The notes: generated by a model from the letters alone, not told the origin. A DNA stretch of 64,000 nucleotides from Rhodobiaceae bacterium (GCA_002721725.1 PBLK01000007.1:173075-237074); one strand, 5' to 3'; counted from the stretch's first letter, positions 41,201 through 53,047 are shown. Made by a program: numbers and translations.

Positions 41201-43762
41201 ATTGGCGATAATGCCGTCAGCCTGACAAACGCGTCGACGGGCACCATAGAGGCGGTTGGTGATAGGGCGATTTACCTGAAAGGTGATAGCGCCGATATCT
41301 CCGCCATCACGCTCAATAATAGCGGCACGATTTCGGCCAATAATGCGGTGCTTTTGTTCGAAGACGCGGTTGGTGCGACGACATCCATTACCAATAGCGG
41401 CTCCCTGACGGCCACGGATAGCGGGGCCGACCATCTTATCAATCTCACCGATGTCTCGGCAAACTTTTCCTTGGCCAATAGCGGTGCCATCGAAAGTGCC
41501 GGCAGCCGTGCTGTTTATGTTGACATGAATAATGCAGCTCTGGTCAGCAATGATATGGTGGTGTTCCATAACCAATCGGGTGGGCGCATTGACGCTGATA
41601 GCGAGACGGTGACGTTGCTCGACATTAATGAGCAGGTGAATTTTGACAATAATGGAACTATTCGCGCAATAAACGGTGATTCAGCGGTCAGCTTCTCAGA
41701 TATTGGCAACCATCAGGTTGATTTCAATAATAATGTTGGTGGCACCATCAGCGCATTTGGCAACGGCGCTTTATCACTCTCTGGTTTTGAGGCTTTGTTG
41801 AACCTCATCAATGGCAATACCGCCACTATTTCCGCTGCCAATGAGACAGTTGTTTTGGCGCCATCGACCAATAATGCCCGCCTCAATTTTGCTAATAGCG
41901 GCTCGATTTCCGCCAGCTCTTCTTCAGCCAATCACGTGTTGCGCTTCACCGGCTTTGGCGGTGAGTTGGCGATAGAAAATGCAGCCACCGGAACGATTTC
42001 ATCAAATGGCAGCAACGCCATTTATGCTGACCACCAATTGGCAACCCCGTCGCTTGATTTCGATAATCTTGGCACCATCAGTGCCCGCAGCGGAGATGCT
42101 GTTATTTTGTCGGGCTTCACCGATGCGGTGAATGTGATGAATAGCGGCACAATTGAGGTGACGGCGGGCAATACAGCATTTTCAACTTGGGGCGGTAAGG
42201 AAACCGTGTTCAGCAATAGCGGGCGCATTGAAGCAGGCGGCTCGCATGCGGTGCGCTTTAGCAATTTCGTTGTTGATGCGGGAACCCCAGCACCGCAATT
42301 CACCAATACGGCAACCGGCATTATTCGCGCTGCTTCCGATGCTTTTGAAACCGATATTGGGGCGGCAACCGGACAAATTTATACGCTCAATAATGCCGGC
42401 TTAATAATTGCGGATAATGGTAGCCATGCGGTCAATATGAGCGGCGCCGAAGCAGACATTACCAATAGTGGTATTATCAGCGCCACGGCATCCCCTGCGA
42501 TTTTGGCCGGTGGGTCTTCGGTCATCAGCATTTCAGGTTCGGTTTTGGCGGGTGGGGCTAACCCAGTTGCGATTGCCTTAGAAGGGCGAGGATCAACCGT
42601 AAATTTGTCCGATGGCGCGATTATTGCGGGCACAATCATCCCATTGGATACGGCAACAAATTACACGCAAGAGCAAAAGCACAGGGTCAATGTTAGCGGC
42701 GTAAACAATGCTAGCTATTATTATGAGTTCCCGACGGAGCAATTCCGGTTCTTTTTGAACGATGTTGAGAAAACAGACGGCAGCGGGTTTTCTCCGGCTA
42801 CGACAAATTTGCAGGCAGTGCCGCTTATTCATGCTCATCATGCCCAAGGAGCTCGAAATATCTGGCGTCGCTTGGGACGTTTCAAAGAAAAAGGTGGCTT
42901 TCGCTCGTTTGCCTTTGTCGATGAGCTGGAAAACGAGCGTCGCACTGACCGTGAGTTTACTCTGGAGGGCGACCGCTCGGGCTTCGTGCAGACTTTTCAG
43001 CAATCCATTTTTGGCTGGTTTGAAGCAGAGCTAATTCTGACGGCACAAGAAAGCTCTTTTGAACTTGATAATGATACCTTCACTTTTGATAAGAGTTATC
43101 AAGGGATCGGTATCGGTTTCAGCGATTTGTTGGCTATCGGCCCGTTCTCTTTCTCGGCCATGGCTCTTACAGGTATCGGCCAAACCGATATGTCAAGGCT
43201 TGTATTGTCCAACACGGTTAGCAGCGGTCGCTTCGACCTCGAATCCTCCTTTGATGCAATCTATCTTGATGCTGCCTTTGAGGCTCTATTTGATATGCGT
43301 ATTTGGGGCAAGAAGGGACGGTTGACGCGGCGCAATCCATATCGGATAAATCTGGAACTTGGCCTCGGCGGCTCTCTGCACAATGAGAACAACGATAGCT
43401 ATAAAGAGCAATCATATATTTCTGCCGCCGGTAGCGATTTGCAATCTACCTCAGTCGGCGGACGCCTGAAGCTTGAATATGAACGCTATAATTCTTTCTC
43501 GCGCAAAAACGTTAGCGGCTTCATTGAGTTAGAACATAATGTTTTCGACACTGGTTCGGGGCTTAATTTTTCTTATTCTATCGGGGGCGCTACACAATCA
43601 GTACCTATTGATATGTCTGCCATCGCCCTTAGTTCGATTGCGCTAGGTGTCGATTACGAATTCAATGATGATATCACCGCTAATTTCAGCTTAAAGAGAG
43701 CTACCGGCGATGATGACAGTGACGGAAATTCCGCAGCTCTGGCGTTGAAATGGCGCTTTTAG
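38273..43762 (+). CDS. giant repeat-rich autotransporter (type Va-like): signal peptide, beta-helix-like passenger, C-terminal beta-barrel
   Basis: Hydrophobic N-terminus MLRSIYIVLIIWLVLALRPHFALAQG. About 30 NSG[ST]I[ST]A-type repeats by eye. C-terminal ~310 aa with alternating amphipathic strands ending LALKWRF (terminal aromatic). Confidence 0.88.
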   Translation: MLRSIYIVLIIWLVLALRPHFALAQGWVGVPSRAIQTADPGYCFTDLNSNSSIELSEINITLGTPDMTDALIPDRDEGFTGGRSIIPSPIHIFDNWAHINTQGNYEIDISGVCIGGVSRVDNVLGDFDDDGDGLTDRSGVTDNLIETSPLQNYFDDDGFSFVGGTVTDDQIINFNGQVRGNIAAQVGQSNIIFTLNDSVEVDGLLNLGGANAINDAVLNLAGQIDEIDLDGASDLTVTSSATVGDSDDSTVGYVSATIGTMGLAGVSDSSFNLSGAIEIIDLAAAENITMANSANVSELDATDITEGIFLTNTGEVDSIDLSGTAYLDLDLNIGSIIGTITTNNSTSPSSLIDNDGAIERLEIGNSSAAEKVEMAVVNSGTISALTSSAFVIEDTNAAGGEIDVDVSNSGSITAATSQAFDFSALDGGRLDFNNSGSVSSNASGNNNAIYGEGAEGLVFLENSGMISSNANHAVNLRSLEGYFRLVNSGSINTNQKAIDLTGASGSTSSVIAIHNGYVVNSSGNIVTTNSGSREIKATGQNAILLDGVSGDISLANAAGASIIAEDSLAIAASGVTGNISLTNAGNVRAHRVAPGLSNDQAIALTGTMGDISFTSTTGLIDARDRTVNLETVNGKINFSNGGVISATQEINDADATATDNYAVRLHRSGTIDDEGTITNSGTISSTSDHGLLIDGLACDADAATDDYCLTNSGTISAGRQYAIAGSTISDLKFTNSGTVSALDQTINFTDLSGTVVIANSGQITAAQEFSGLFPDPDSDKYALRLVKEAGEDMTIAFTNVSGGTISTNADNALVLAGFNGANDNVTFSNEGSISATQDNAVDLSNSNFSTFSNSGSITAGGNYALLLDGFSGASMVISNLGSITAGTAQPGNAPAAIHGAFAASVDAISITTGASSTISSVGNSLSNSDANSGGTIFLDADSASFTLNNSGSISVGREATSTTAAVEGNNAIRITDIGDNAVSLTNASTGTIEAVGDRAIYLKGDSADISAITLNNSGTISANNAVLLFEDAVGATTSITNSGSLTATDSGADHLINLTDVSANFSLANSGAIESAGSRAVYVDMNNAALVSNDMVVFHNQSGGRIDADSETVTLLDINEQVNFDNNGTIRAINGDSAVSFSDIGNHQVDFNNNVGGTISAFGNGALSLSGFEALLNLINGNTATISAANETVVLAPSTNNARLNFANSGSISASSSSANHVLRFTGFGGELAIENAATGTISSNGSNAIYADHQLATPSLDFDNLGTISARSGDAVILSGFTDAVNVMNSGTIEVTAGNTAFSTWGGKETVFSNSGRIEAGGSHAVRFSNFVVDAGTPAPQFTNTATGIIRAASDAFETDIGAATGQIYTLNNAGLIIADNGSHAVNMSGAEADITNSGIISATASPAILAGGSSVISISGSVLAGGANPVAIALEGRGSTVNLSDGAIIAGTIIPLDTATNYTQEQKHRVNVSGVNNASYYYEFPTEQFRFFLNDVEKTDGSGFSPATTNLQAVPLIHAHHAQGARNIWRRLGRFKEKGGFRSFAFVDELENERRTDREFTLEGDRSGFVQTFQQSIFGWFEAELILTAQESSFELDNDTFTFDKSYQGIGIGFSDLLAIGPFSFSAMALTGIGQTDMSRLVLSNTVSSGRFDLESSFDAIYLDAAFEALFDMRIWGKKGRLTRRNPYRINLELGLGGSLHNENNDSYKEQSYISAAGSDLQSTSVGGRLKLEYERYNSFSRKNVSGFIELEHNVFDTGSGLNFSYSIGGATQSVPIDMSAIALSSIALGVDYEFNDDITANFSLKRATGDDDSDGNSAALALKWRF

Positions 43763-43847
43763 ACATACGTTGACAAAAGGACGCATTGTCCATTTTGGGG
43801 CGGAAAATGCCCTAGAAAAATGCCATAAAAAAGAGCCTGAAATGCTA

Positions 43848-43875
43848 TTGCAAAGCACCGAAGGGTCACTATACT
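43848..43875 (+). promoter_or_regulatory. sigma70-like promoter upstream of nuoA
   Basis: TTGCAA - N16 - TATACT, about 60 bp upstream of the nuoA ATG. Confidence 0.55.
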
Positions 43876-43879
43876 CCGC

Positions 43880-43912
43880 GCCAATAAGGCGAGTCTTTCA
43901 GGCCTTATTGGC
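43880..43912 (+). repeat. perfect 11-bp inverted repeat / hairpin in the nuo operon leader
   Basis: GCCAATAAGGC-gagtctttcag-GCCTTATTGGC, no following T-run. Confidence 0.85.
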
Positions 43913-43936
43913 CGCTAAATCGAAAGAGCCAACGCG

Positions 43937-44302
43937 ATGCATGATTTGCTAGTCAGTTACTATCCGATACTCATTTTCATGGGTCTTTCTGCTTTAATAA
44001 CTGCTGCCCTTTTGCTTGTGCCTGCACTCGTTGCGCCGTCCAATCCGGACCCCGAAAAAAATGCCCCTTACGAATGTGGCTTTGAGGCATTTGACGATGC
44101 CCGCATGAAGTTTGATGTGAAGTTCTATCTCGTAGCCATTTTGTTCATTATTTTTGACCTCGAAGTGGCCTTTCTATTTCCGTGGGCGGTCGCTTTTGGC
44201 GAAGTCGGCCTGTTCGGTTTCTGGTCGATGATGTTTTTCCTTGCCGTCCTCACTATCGGCTTTGCTTATGAGTGGCGCAAAGGTGCCCTCGATTGGGATT
44301 GA
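43937..44302 (+). CDS. nuoA: NADH-quinone oxidoreductase subunit A
   Basis: [50 protein letters not shown]. Confidence 0.97.
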   Translation: MHDLLVSYYPILIFMGLSALITAALLLVPALVAPSNPDPEKNAPYECGFEAFDDARMKFDVKFYLVAILFIIFDLEVAFLFPWAVAFGEVGLFGFWSMMFFLAVLTIGFAYEWRKGALDWD

Positions 44303-44322
44303 AGCAAGGAACTGGAAGCGCC

Positions 44323-44868
44323 ATGTCAGACCAAGATTTTAACCAGCTACAAAAAAACCTGCCGGCGCCGATGGCCGATCCGTATTATGAGCAAGTCTCT
44401 GACCAACTGGCTGATAAGGGGTTTGTGCTGGCCTCATCAGAAGATTTGATTAACTGGGCGCGTACCGGTTCACTGCACTGGATGCTATTCGGCCTTGCTT
44501 GCTGTGCCGTTGAAATGATGCATATCCAAATGCCGCGCCTTGATATTGAACGCTACGGCGTTGCCCCGCGCGCTAGTCCGCGCCAATCTGATGTGATGAT
44601 TGTGGCGGGAACGCTGACCAATAAAATGGCACCGGCGCTGCGCAAGGTTTATGACCAAATGCCCGAGCCGCGTTATGTCATCTCAATGGGCTCATGCGCT
44701 AATGGCGGCGGCTATTATCACTATTCTTATTCCGTGGTGCGCGGTTGCGACCGCGTTGTGCCGGTCGATGTTTATGTGCCGGGCTGCCCGCCGACAGCAG
44801 AAGCGCTGTTTTATGGCATTTTGCTGCTGCAAAAGAAAATTCGCCGCACAGGCACGATTGAGCGGTAG
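44323..44868 (+). CDS. nuoB: NADH-quinone oxidoreductase subunit B
   Basis: [58 protein letters not shown] 44323 preferred to the 44272 ORF-track start. Confidence 0.97.
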   Translation: MSDQDFNQLQKNLPAPMADPYYEQVSDQLADKGFVLASSEDLINWARTGSLHWMLFGLACCAVEMMHIQMPRLDIERYGVAPRASPRQSDVMIVAGTLTNKMAPALRKVYDQMPEPRYVISMGSCANGGGYYHYSYSVVRGCDRVVPVDVYVPGCPPTAEALFYGILLLQKKIRRTGTIER

Positions 44869-44876
44869 GACGAGCT

Positions 44877-45497
44877 ATGTCGGATTTGCAAAACCTCGCT
44901 GGGCATATCGCTGCCGGTCTTGGAGACAAGCTGGCCGGGCATGACATTCAATTTAGTGAATTGACGCTGGATGTGAACCCGGGGAATATTGAACCCGTTT
45001 TACGCTTTCTGCGCGATGACCCTGATTGTGGCTTCACCCAGCTGACTGATTTATGCGGTGCCGATTATCCGAACCGTCCTTTGCGATTTGATGTTATCTA
45101 TCACTTGCTGTCGATGAGCAAAAATCATCGAATTCGCGTCAAGCTGCAAGCGGGTGAGGAAACCCAAGTCCCGAGCGTGACAGGGCTGTTTGAAGTCGCC
45201 AATTGGTATGAGCGCGAAGCCTTCGATATGTATGGTATTTTGTTTTCCGGCCATCCTGATTTGCGCCGCTTGCTGACTGATTACGGCTTTGAAGGTTATC
45301 CGCTGCGCAAAGATTTTCCGCTGACCGGTCATGTTGAAGTGCGCTATTGCGATGACAGCAAGAAAGTCATTCAAGAGCCGGTCTCACTGGTGCAAGAGTT
45401 TCGCGATTTTGATTTCGAAAGCCCGTGGGAAGGCGCGCAAGCCGCCGGTCTGTTGCCGGGCGATGAAAAAGCCGAACAAGACGGGCAGGAGGGTTAA
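44877..45497 (+). CDS. nuoC: NADH-quinone oxidoreductase subunit C
   Basis: [62 protein letters not shown]. Confidence 0.97.
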   Translation: MSDLQNLAGHIAAGLGDKLAGHDIQFSELTLDVNPGNIEPVLRFLRDDPDCGFTQLTDLCGADYPNRPLRFDVIYHLLSMSKNHRIRVKLQAGEETQVPSVTGLFEVANWYEREAFDMYGILFSGHPDLRRLLTDYGFEGYPLRKDFPLTGHVEVRYCDDSKKVIQEPVSLVQEFRDFDFESPWEGAQAAGLLPGDEKAEQDGQEG

Positions 45498-45499
45498 GC

Positions 45500-46693
45500 A
45501 TGTCAGAAGCTACGCAAACCTCCAATGATGACCGCAAATTCACCATTAATTTCGGCCCGCAACACCCGGCCGCGCATGGCGTGTTGCGTCTGGTCATGGA
45601 TTTGGACGGCGAGCGCGTTGAGCGCGTTGACCCCCATATCGGCCTGCTGCATCGCGGCACGGAAAAGCTGATTGAACACAAAACCTATCTGCAAAGCGTG
45701 CCGTATTTTGACCGTCTTGATTATGTGTCGCCGATGAACCAAGAGCACGCTTTCGCATTGGCGGTTGAACGTATGCTGGGCGTTGAAGTGCCCAAGCGCG
45801 GGCAATATATCCGCATGCTGTATTGCGAGATTGGCCGCATTCTCAATCATTTGATGAATGTCTGCACACAAGCGCTTGATGTCGGTGCGCTGACCCCGAT
45901 TACATGGGGTTTTGAAGAACGCGAAAAGCTGATGATTTTCTATGAGCGCGCTTGCGGAGCGCGGCTTCACGCCGCTTATTTCCGCCCCGGTGGTGTGCAT
46001 CAGGATTTGCCGCAAGATTTGCTCGACGACATTGACGCGTTTTGCGACCACTTTCTCACCGTGCTTGACGACATTGAGGGGCTGTTAACCAATAGCCGTA
46101 TCTTCAAGCAGCGCAATGTCGATATCGGCATTGTTAGCCAAGAAGATGTGATGAATTGGGGCATGAGCGGCGTGATGGCGCGCAGCGCGGGTTTAGCGTG
46201 GGATTTGCGCCGCAGTCAGCCTTATGAAGCCTATAGCGATATGGAATTCTCCGTGCCGGTGGGCAAAAACGGCGACTGCTATGACCGTTATGTGATGCGT
46301 ATGGACGAGATGCGCGAGAGCGTAAAAATCATACGCCAGTGTATCGCCAATATTCCGGATGGGCCGGTGTCATCTCAGGACGGCAAAATCGTGCCGCCGA
46401 AACGCGCTGAGATGAAGCAATCGATGGAAGCGCTGATTCACCATTTCAAACTTTACACGGAAGGCTATCACGTGCCGGAAGGCGAAGTTTACGCCGCCGT
46501 GGAAGCGCCTAAAGGCGAGTTTGGCGTTTATCTGGTCGGCGATGGGTCTAATAAGCCCTATCGCTGCAAAATTCGCGCCCCGGGCTTTGCCCATTTGCAT
46601 GCGCTCGATTATTTGAGCCGCGACCATATGCTGGCCGATGTTTCAGCCATTCTCGGGTCGCTGGATATTGTGTTCGGAGAGGTTGACCGATGA
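45500..46693 (+). CDS. nuoD: NADH-quinone oxidoreductase subunit D
   Basis: [44 protein letters not shown]-terminal DIVFGEVDR. Confidence 0.98.
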   Translation: MSEATQTSNDDRKFTINFGPQHPAAHGVLRLVMDLDGERVERVDPHIGLLHRGTEKLIEHKTYLQSVPYFDRLDYVSPMNQEHAFALAVERMLGVEVPKRGQYIRMLYCEIGRILNHLMNVCTQALDVGALTPITWGFEEREKLMIFYERACGARLHAAYFRPGGVHQDLPQDLLDDIDAFCDHFLTVLDDIEGLLTNSRIFKQRNVDIGIVSQEDVMNWGMSGVMARSAGLAWDLRRSQPYEAYSDMEFSVPVGKNGDCYDRYVMRMDEMRESVKIIRQCIANIPDGPVSSQDGKIVPPKRAEMKQSMEALIHHFKLYTEGYHVPEGEVYAAVEAPKGEFGVYLVGDGSNKPYRCKIRAPGFAHLHALDYLSRDHMLADVSAILGSLDIVFGEVDR

Positions 46694-47289
46694 GTGTGCG
46701 TCGCCTCAATGAAGAACAGCCGAGCGAATTTGCTTTTACGCCCGAAAATTTAAGCTGGGCGGAAGGGCAAATTGCCAAATATCCTGAAGGCCGCCAAGCC
46801 AGTGCAATCATTCCGCTTTTGTGGCAAGCGCAAAAGCAAGCCGGTGGGTGGCTGCCCGAACCTGCCATTCGCCATATCGCTGATATGTTGGACATGCCTT
46901 ATATCCGCGCCCTAGAAGTGGCGACCTTTTACACCATGTTCAATCTTTCGCCGGTCGGCGAGCATTTTGTGCAACTTTGCGGCACAACCCCGTGCTGGCT
47001 GCGTGGCGCTGATGAGTTGAAAGATGTGTGCCGCAAGATGATTGGTGAGCAGGGTGAGATTACCGAAGACGGTAAGCTGAGTTGGCTTGAAGTTGAGTGC
47101 CTCGGTGCCTGTGTTAATGCGCCTATGGTGCAAATTAATGATGATTTTTACGAAGACCTGACGGCTAAGAAATTCGAACAGATTTTGAATGATTTGCGTC
47201 AGGGAAATGAAGTCGCGACCGGTCCGCAGAACAGCCGTCGCGCGTCAGAGCCTGAGGGTGGCTTAACCGTTTTGAAGGGTGACAAATAA
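46690..47289 (+). CDS. nuoE: NADH-quinone oxidoreductase subunit E
   Basis: [59 protein letters not shown]. Confidence 0.96.
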   Translation: MSVRRLNEEQPSEFAFTPENLSWAEGQIAKYPEGRQASAIIPLLWQAQKQAGGWLPEPAIRHIADMLDMPYIRALEVATFYTMFNLSPVGEHFVQLCGTTPCWLRGADELKDVCRKMIGEQGEITEDGKLSWLEVECLGACVNAPMVQINDDFYEDLTAKKFEQILNDLRQGNEVATGPQNSRRASEPEGGLTVLKGDK

Positions 47290-48572
47290 TGCTGCGCGAT
47301 GAAGATCGGATTTTTCAGAATATTTACGGCTTTGAGGGGGCAGGTTTGACCTCGGCCAAAGGCCGCGGTGACTGGGACAATACCGCCGAGCTGATTAAAA
47401 AAGGCCGCGATTGGGTGATTGAGGAAGTCAAAGCCTCGGGTCTGCGCGGGCGTGGCGGGGCCGGTTTTCCGACCGGTCTAAAATGGTCGTTCATGCCGAA
47501 AGAAAGCGATGGCCGTCCGCATTATCTGGTCGTCAATGCCGATGAGTCTGAGCCGGGCACATGTAAAGACCGCGATATCATGCGCCACGAACCGCATAAG
47601 TTGCTGGAAGGCTGTTTGCTGGCCGGTTTCGCTATGGGCGCACATGCTTGTTATATTTATGTGCGCGGCGAGTTTATCCGCGAGCGCGAAGCTCTGCAGC
47701 GCGCTGTTGATGAAGCCTACGAGGCCGGATTGTTGGGTAAAAACGCTGCTGGTTCGGGTTGGGATTACGACATTTACGTGCATCACGGCGCGGGCGCGTA
47801 TATTTGCGGCGAAGAAACCGCGCTGATTGAAAGCCTTGAGGGCAAAAAAGGCCAGCCGCGTTTGAAGCCGCCTTTCCCCGCCAATATGGGCCTGTATGGC
47901 TGTCCGACCACGGTGAACAATGTCGAAAGCATTGCCGTTGCACCAACCATTTGCCGCCGTGGCGGTAGCTGGTTCGCCGGATTGGGGCGTGAAGGCAATA
48001 CCGGCACCAAGCTGTTTTGCATTTCCGGTCACGTCAATAATCCGTGCAATGTCGAGGAAGAAATGGGCATTCCGCTGAAGGAATTGCTGGAGAAGCACGC
48101 CGGTGGCGTGCGTGGCGGTTGGGATAATTTGCTGGCCGTTATTCCGGGCGGCTCTTCCGTGCCGCTTTTGCCGAAGGAAATTTGCGACACGGTACTGATG
48201 GATTTTGACAGTCTGAAAGACGTGCAGTCGGGTTTGGGCACGGCGGCGGTGATTGTCATGGATAAATCGACCGATATTATTAAGGCGATTGCCCGCATCT
48301 CGCATTTTTACAAACATGAAAGCTGCGGCCAGTGCACACCATGCCGGGAAGGCACCGGCTGGATGTGGCGCGTCTTGGAGCGAATGGCAGCAGGCCGCGC
48401 CCAGGCGAAAGAAATCGACATGCTGTTGCAAGTGACCAAACAAATTGAAGGGCACACGATTTGTGCGCTGGGCGATGCCGCCGCTTGGCCGGTGCAGGGG
48501 CTTATCCGCCATTTCCGTCCGGTGATTGAAGAGCGTTTGGCTAATGGGCCGATGCAGGAGGCTGCGGAATAA
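47289..48572 (+). CDS. nuoF: NADH-quinone oxidoreductase subunit F
   Basis: [69 protein letters not shown]. Confidence 0.98.
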   Translation: MLRDEDRIFQNIYGFEGAGLTSAKGRGDWDNTAELIKKGRDWVIEEVKASGLRGRGGAGFPTGLKWSFMPKESDGRPHYLVVNADESEPGTCKDRDIMRHEPHKLLEGCLLAGFAMGAHACYIYVRGEFIREREALQRAVDEAYEAGLLGKNAAGSGWDYDIYVHHGAGAYICGEETALIESLEGKKGQPRLKPPFPANMGLYGCPTTVNNVESIAVAPTICRRGGSWFAGLGREGNTGTKLFCISGHVNNPCNVEEEMGIPLKELLEKHAGGVRGGWDNLLAVIPGGSSVPLLPKEICDTVLMDFDSLKDVQSGLGTAAVIVMDKSTDIIKAIARISHFYKHESCGQCTPCREGTGWMWRVLERMAAGRAQAKEIDMLLQVTKQIEGHTICALGDAAAWPVQGLIRHFRPVIEERLANGPMQEAAE

Positions 48573-50623
48573 TGAGCGATAATCTGAAAGTCACTGTTGA
48601 CGGCATTGAGGTTGAGGTCGAAGCTGGCACAACCATCATGCAGGCTTGCGAAAAAGCGGGTGCTGAAATTCCGCGCTTTTGTTATCACGAGCGGCTGTCG
48701 GTTGCCGGTAATTGCCGCATGTGTCTGGTAGAAGTTGAAAACGCGCCCAAGCCGGTCGCGTCATGCGCCATGCCGGTCGCTCCCGATATGGTGGTCAGCA
48801 CCACGTCCGACACGGTGAAAACCGCGCGTGAAGGGGTGATGGAATTTCTACTCATCAACCATCCGCTCGATTGCCCGATTTGCGATCAGGGCGGCGAATG
48901 TGATTTGCAAGACCAGGCGCTCGGTTTTGGTGGAGATGCCAGCCGCTTTGAAGACAATAAACGCGCCGTTGAAAACAAGAATATGGGGCCGCTGGTCAAA
49001 ACCATTATGACGCGCTGCATTCACTGCACGCGCTGTGTGCGTTTCGCGCAAGAAGTCTCCGGCGTGCCGGAAATTGGTGCGATTGGGCGCGGCGAAGATA
49101 TGGAAATCACCACCTATCTGGAAGCCTCGCTGGACAGTGAAATGTCGGGCAATGTGATTGACCTATGCCCGGTCGGTGCGCTGACCTCGCGGCCTTATGC
49201 CTTTACCGCGCGCCCGTGGGAGTTGCGCAAAACCGAAACCATTGACGTGATGGACGCGCTGGGCAGCAATATTCGGGTTGATATGCGCGGCCGCGAAGCC
49301 ATGCGCATCATGCCGCGCAATCATGATGATGTGAATGAAGAATGGCTGTCGGATAAGTCACGCTTTGTATGGGACGGGCTAAACAAGCAACGCCTCGACC
49401 GCGCGTTTATTCGCCGCGATGGCAAACTGGTGCCTGCGAGCTGGGACGAGGCTTTTGATTTGGTTGAGAGCAAATTAAACGGCAAGGGCAACAAAACGGC
49501 TGCGATTGCCGGTGATTTGGTATGCGCCGAAGGTCAATTTGCCTTAAAGGGGTTGATGGACGCGCTCGAAAGCCCACATGTTGATTGCCGCCAAGACGGC
49601 GCGAAGATCTCCGGCCCGCGCGGTAATTATCTGTTCAATGCAAGCATTGCTGGTATTGAAGAAGCCGGTGCACTGCTGCTTATCGGCTCTAATCCGCGGC
49701 TCGAAGCGCCGGTTTTGAATGCGCGCATCCGCAAGCGCTATCTGGCGGGCGATTTCCCGATTGCGGCTATTGGCGAAGCGACCAATTTGACCTATGAAAC
49801 CGAGTTTATCGGTGCGGGTGCCGACACGCTGGCCGATTTGCTGGCCGGTAAGCAGAGCTTTGCTGATACGCTGAAAAGTGCTGCAAACCCGATGATTATT
49901 GTCGGGCAGGGCGCCTTGACTCGTGATGATGGCGCGGCCGTGTTGGCCTCAGCCATTGAGTTGGCTGAAAAAACCGGCGCGAGCTTCAATATGCTGCATA
50001 CGGCGGCGGCGCGCGTTGCCGGTCTTGATTTGGGTCTGCTGCCCGGTGACGGCGGTTTTGATGTTGCCGCCATGCAAGAAGCGGCACATAGCGGCGCGCT
50101 TGAAAATATTATTCTTTACGGCGCTGATGAAATTGCCGGTGCTTCTTTGGGCAATGCATTTGTGGTTTATATCGGTAGCCACGGCGACCGCGGCGCGCAT
50201 CGCGCTGACGTTATTTTGCCCTCTGCCGCTTATACGGAAAAACAAGCGACTTATGTGAATACGGAAGGGCGCGCGCAAATGACTGAGCAAGCGGCAACGC
50301 CTCCCGGCGAAGCGCGAGAAGATTGGAAGATTTTCCGCGCCTTGTCAGCCCGCCTCGACATCACTTTGCCATATGACAATCTCAATGCATTGCGCGCTGC
50401 CATGTATGAATCCGCGCCGCATCTGGCGCGGCTTGATGAGATTGTTGTTGCCGATGCACCGCAAACGCCGTCGCATGATGGCCTCGGCACCGATGCTTTC
50501 ACCTATGCGGTAAGCGATTTCTATTTCACTAATCCGATTGCCCGCGCTTCCACCATTATGGCCGATTGCGCGAAGGCAAAAGGCGCGCGCATCGGCGCAG
50601 AAGGAACTGGAACCGATGGATAG
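48572..50623 (+). CDS. nuoG: NADH-quinone oxidoreductase subunit G
   Basis: [65 protein letters not shown]. Confidence 0.97.
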   Translation: MSDNLKVTVDGIEVEVEAGTTIMQACEKAGAEIPRFCYHERLSVAGNCRMCLVEVENAPKPVASCAMPVAPDMVVSTTSDTVKTAREGVMEFLLINHPLDCPICDQGGECDLQDQALGFGGDASRFEDNKRAVENKNMGPLVKTIMTRCIHCTRCVRFAQEVSGVPEIGAIGRGEDMEITTYLEASLDSEMSGNVIDLCPVGALTSRPYAFTARPWELRKTETIDVMDALGSNIRVDMRGREAMRIMPRNHDDVNEEWLSDKSRFVWDGLNKQRLDRAFIRRDGKLVPASWDEAFDLVESKLNGKGNKTAAIAGDLVCAEGQFALKGLMDALESPHVDCRQDGAKISGPRGNYLFNASIAGIEEAGALLLIGSNPRLEAPVLNARIRKRYLAGDFPIAAIGEATNLTYETEFIGAGADTLADLLAGKQSFADTLKSAANPMIIVGQGALTRDDGAAVLASAIELAEKTGASFNMLHTAAARVAGLDLGLLPGDGGFDVAAMQEAAHSGALENIILYGADEIAGASLGNAFVVYIGSHGDRGAHRADVILPSAAYTEKQATYVNTEGRAQMTEQAATPPGEAREDWKIFRALSARLDITLPYDNLNALRAAMYESAPHLARLDEIVVADAPQTPSHDGLGTDAFTYAVSDFYFTNPIARASTIMADCAKAKGARIGAEGTGTDG

Positions 50624-51626
50624 TGTGTTTTTCGACACGTATGTCTGGCCGGCCTTAATTGTGACGGCGCATTCGCTGGCCATTATTTTAGCGCTGTTGG
50701 TGTCGCTGGCCTTCTTTATGTTGGCCGACCGCAAAATTTGGGCGGCGGCGCAATTGCGCAAAGGGCCGACAATGGTCGGGCCATTCGGTTTGCTGCAAAG
50801 CTTTGCCGATATTTTGAAATATCTGCTGAAAGAAATCATCATTCCGACCACTGCCAATAAGCCGGTCTTTATTCTCGCGCCCTTTGTCACCATGTTTTTG
50901 GCGCTCAGCGGTTGGGCGGTTATTCCGGTCAATGAGGGTTGGGCGGTGGCTGATATTAATGTCGGTATTCTGTATATTTTCGCTATTTCATCGCTTGGCG
51001 TGTATGGCGTGATTATGGGCGGTTGGGCCTCCAACTCCAAATATCCGTTCTTGGGCGCACTGCGCTCGGCGGCGCAAATGGTCTCTTATGAAGTGTCCAT
51101 CGGCTTGGTGATTATCACCGTGCTGCTCTGCGTCGGCTCCTTGAATTTGACCGATATTGTGTTGGCGCAGGAAACCGTCTGGTTTGCCGTGCCGCTCTTT
51201 CCGATGTTTGTCGTCTTCTTTATCTCGGCATTGGCCGAGACCAATCGACCGCCTTTCGATCTGCCGGAAGATGAAAGCGCGTTGGTTGCCGGTTTTATGA
51301 CCGAATATTCCTCGACGCTTTATGTGGTCTTCATGATTGGCGAATTGGCCAACATTGTTTTGATGTGTGCCATGTGCACGATTTTGTTCCTCGGTGGCTG
51401 GTTGCCGCCTGTCGATGTTGCGCCGTTTAATTGGGTGCCAAGCGTTGTTTGGTTCATTTTGAAAATGGGCCTGATGTTTTTCATGTTCGCCATGACCAAA
51501 GTCATCGTGCCGCGCTATCGCTATGACCAGTTAATGCGTTTGGGCTGGAAAGTGTTTCTGCCACTGACGCTGGCTTGGGTCGTGCTGACCGCCGGCTTCC
51601 TGCAATATTTCGGCATGGCTTCCTAG
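50616..51626 (+). CDS. nuoH: NADH-quinone oxidoreductase subunit H
   Basis: [70 protein letters not shown] 50616 preferred to the 50538 ORF-track start. Confidence 0.97.
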   Translation: MDSVFFDTYVWPALIVTAHSLAIILALLVSLAFFMLADRKIWAAAQLRKGPTMVGPFGLLQSFADILKYLLKEIIIPTTANKPVFILAPFVTMFLALSGWAVIPVNEGWAVADINVGILYIFAISSLGVYGVIMGGWASNSKYPFLGALRSAAQMVSYEVSIGLVIITVLLCVGSLNLTDIVLAQETVWFAVPLFPMFVVFFISALAETNRPPFDLPEDESALVAGFMTEYSSTLYVVFMIGELANIVLMCAMCTILFLGGWLPPVDVAPFNWVPSVVWFILKMGLMFFMFAMTKVIVPRYRYDQLMRLGWKVFLPLTLAWVVLTAGFLQYFGMAS

Positions 51627-51635
51627 GAGACGCAA

Positions 51636-52127
51636 ATGGCTTGGTTAGACCGCACCGCTCGCTCTTTGTTTCTTGCCGAATTCGTTGGCGCATTGAAGTT
51701 GGCCATGGGCTATTTTTTCGGGCGCAAGGCGACCATCAACTATCCTTATGAAAAAGGTCCATTGAGCCCGCGCTTTCGCGGCGAGCATGCACTGCGCCGT
51801 TATCCTAACGGGCAAGAGCGTTGCATTGCCTGCAAATTATGCGAAGCGATTTGTCCCGCTCAGGCCATCACCATTGAAGCGGGACCGCGCAATAATGACG
51901 GCACGCGGCGCACCGTGCGCTATGACATTGATATGGTGAAATGCATCTATTGCGGTTTTTGCCAAGAGGCCTGTCCCGTCGATGCGATTGTCGAAGGGCC
52001 CAATTTTGAGTTCGCGACTGAGACGCGCGAAGAGCTCATTTACGACAAAGAAAAACTGCTAGCAAATGGTGACCGCTGGGAAGTTGAGATCGCCAAGAAC
52101 ATCGAATTGGACGCGCCTTACCGGTAG
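51636..52127 (+). CDS. nuoI: NADH-quinone oxidoreductase subunit I
   Basis: Two 4Fe-4S motifs [16 protein letters not shown] and [23 protein letters not shown]. Confidence 0.98.
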   Translation: MAWLDRTARSLFLAEFVGALKLAMGYFFGRKATINYPYEKGPLSPRFRGEHALRRYPNGQERCIACKLCEAICPAQAITIEAGPRNNDGTRRTVRYDIDMVKCIYCGFCQEACPVDAIVEGPNFEFATETREELIYDKEKLLANGDRWEVEIAKNIELDAPYR

Positions 52128-52133
52128 AAGATT

Positions 52134-52739
52134 ATGACACTCACTTCACTCGCTTTTTATCTGTTTGCGACGGTCGCGGTTGCCAGTTCTTTTATGGTTA
52201 TCTCGTCCCGTAATCCAGTTTATTCGGTACTGTTCCTCATTCTAACCTTTTTTAACTCGGCGGGTCTGTTCGTGTTGTTGGGAGCGGAGTTTCTGGCGCT
52301 TATTCTTGTCGTCGTCTATGTCGGCGCGGTCGCAGTATTGTTCCTCTTTGTAGTGATGATGCTGGATATTGATTTTGCTGAATTAAGCGAGGGCTTTTTG
52401 CAATATATGCCGATTGGCGCGACCGTCGGATTGATATTGCTGCTCGAATTGTTGCTGGTTTTCGGCGCGTCATCATCTTTGGTCGATACCAACCCGCTGC
52501 CGCAAGCAACGCCCGAGGGTATGACCAATGCCGAGGCGTTGGGGCGTGTGCTTTACACTGACTATGTCTATTTCTTCCAAGCGGCGGGGGCAATTTTGCT
52601 GGTCGCTATGATTGGTGCCATCGTGTTGACGCTTGTGCCGTCCAATAATCCGAAAAAACAAAATATTTCCAACCAGACGGCGCGCACGCGGGATGAGGCA
52701 AGTGAGAATGTCGATATTGAGCCGGGGCAGGGGATCTGA
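52134..52739 (+). CDS. nuoJ: NADH-quinone oxidoreductase subunit J
   Basis: [54 protein letters not shown]. Confidence 0.97.
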   Translation: MTLTSLAFYLFATVAVASSFMVISSRNPVYSVLFLILTFFNSAGLFVLLGAEFLALILVVVYVGAVAVLFLFVVMMLDIDFAELSEGFLQYMPIGATVGLILLLELLLVFGASSSLVDTNPLPQATPEGMTNAEALGRVLYTDYVYFFQAAGAILLVAMIGAIVLTLVPSNNPKKQNISNQTARTRDEASENVDIEPGQGI

Positions 52740-52741
52740 CG

Positions 52742-53047
52742 ATGATTGGATTGACACATTACCTGACGCTAGCCGCAATTATCTTCACTATTGGTGTGTT
52801 CGGTATTTTTCTGAATCGTAAAAACGTTATCATTATTCTTATGTCCATCGAGTTGATGCTGCTGGCCGTAAATATCAATCTCGTTGCTTTCTCGGCCTAT
52901 CTCGGTGATTTGGTTGGGCAGATATTTGCGCTGCTGGTGCTTACCGTTGCTGCCGGAGAGGCGGCCATCGGCCTTGCCATTTTGGTGGTGTATTTCCGCA
53001 ACCGCGGCGGCATTGCCGTTGAAGATGTCAGTCAGATGAAGGGCTAA
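52742..53047 (+). CDS. nuoK: NADH-quinone oxidoreductase subunit K
   Basis: [58 protein letters not shown]. Confidence 0.97.
   Translation: MIGLTHYLTLAAIIFTIGVFGIFLNRKNVIIILMSIELMLLAVNINLVAFSAYLGDLVGQIFALLVLTVAAGEAAIGLAILVVYFRNRGGIAVEDVSQMKG

Noticed and set aside
43770-43952. 60-aa ORF between the autotransporter and nuoA
   Set aside because: TTG start, overlaps the predicted nuo promoter, hairpin and nuoA start; no RBS or family resemblance.
47478-48512. 344-aa minus-strand ORF opposite nuoF
   Set aside because: Shadow ORF of a highly conserved gene; no independent support.
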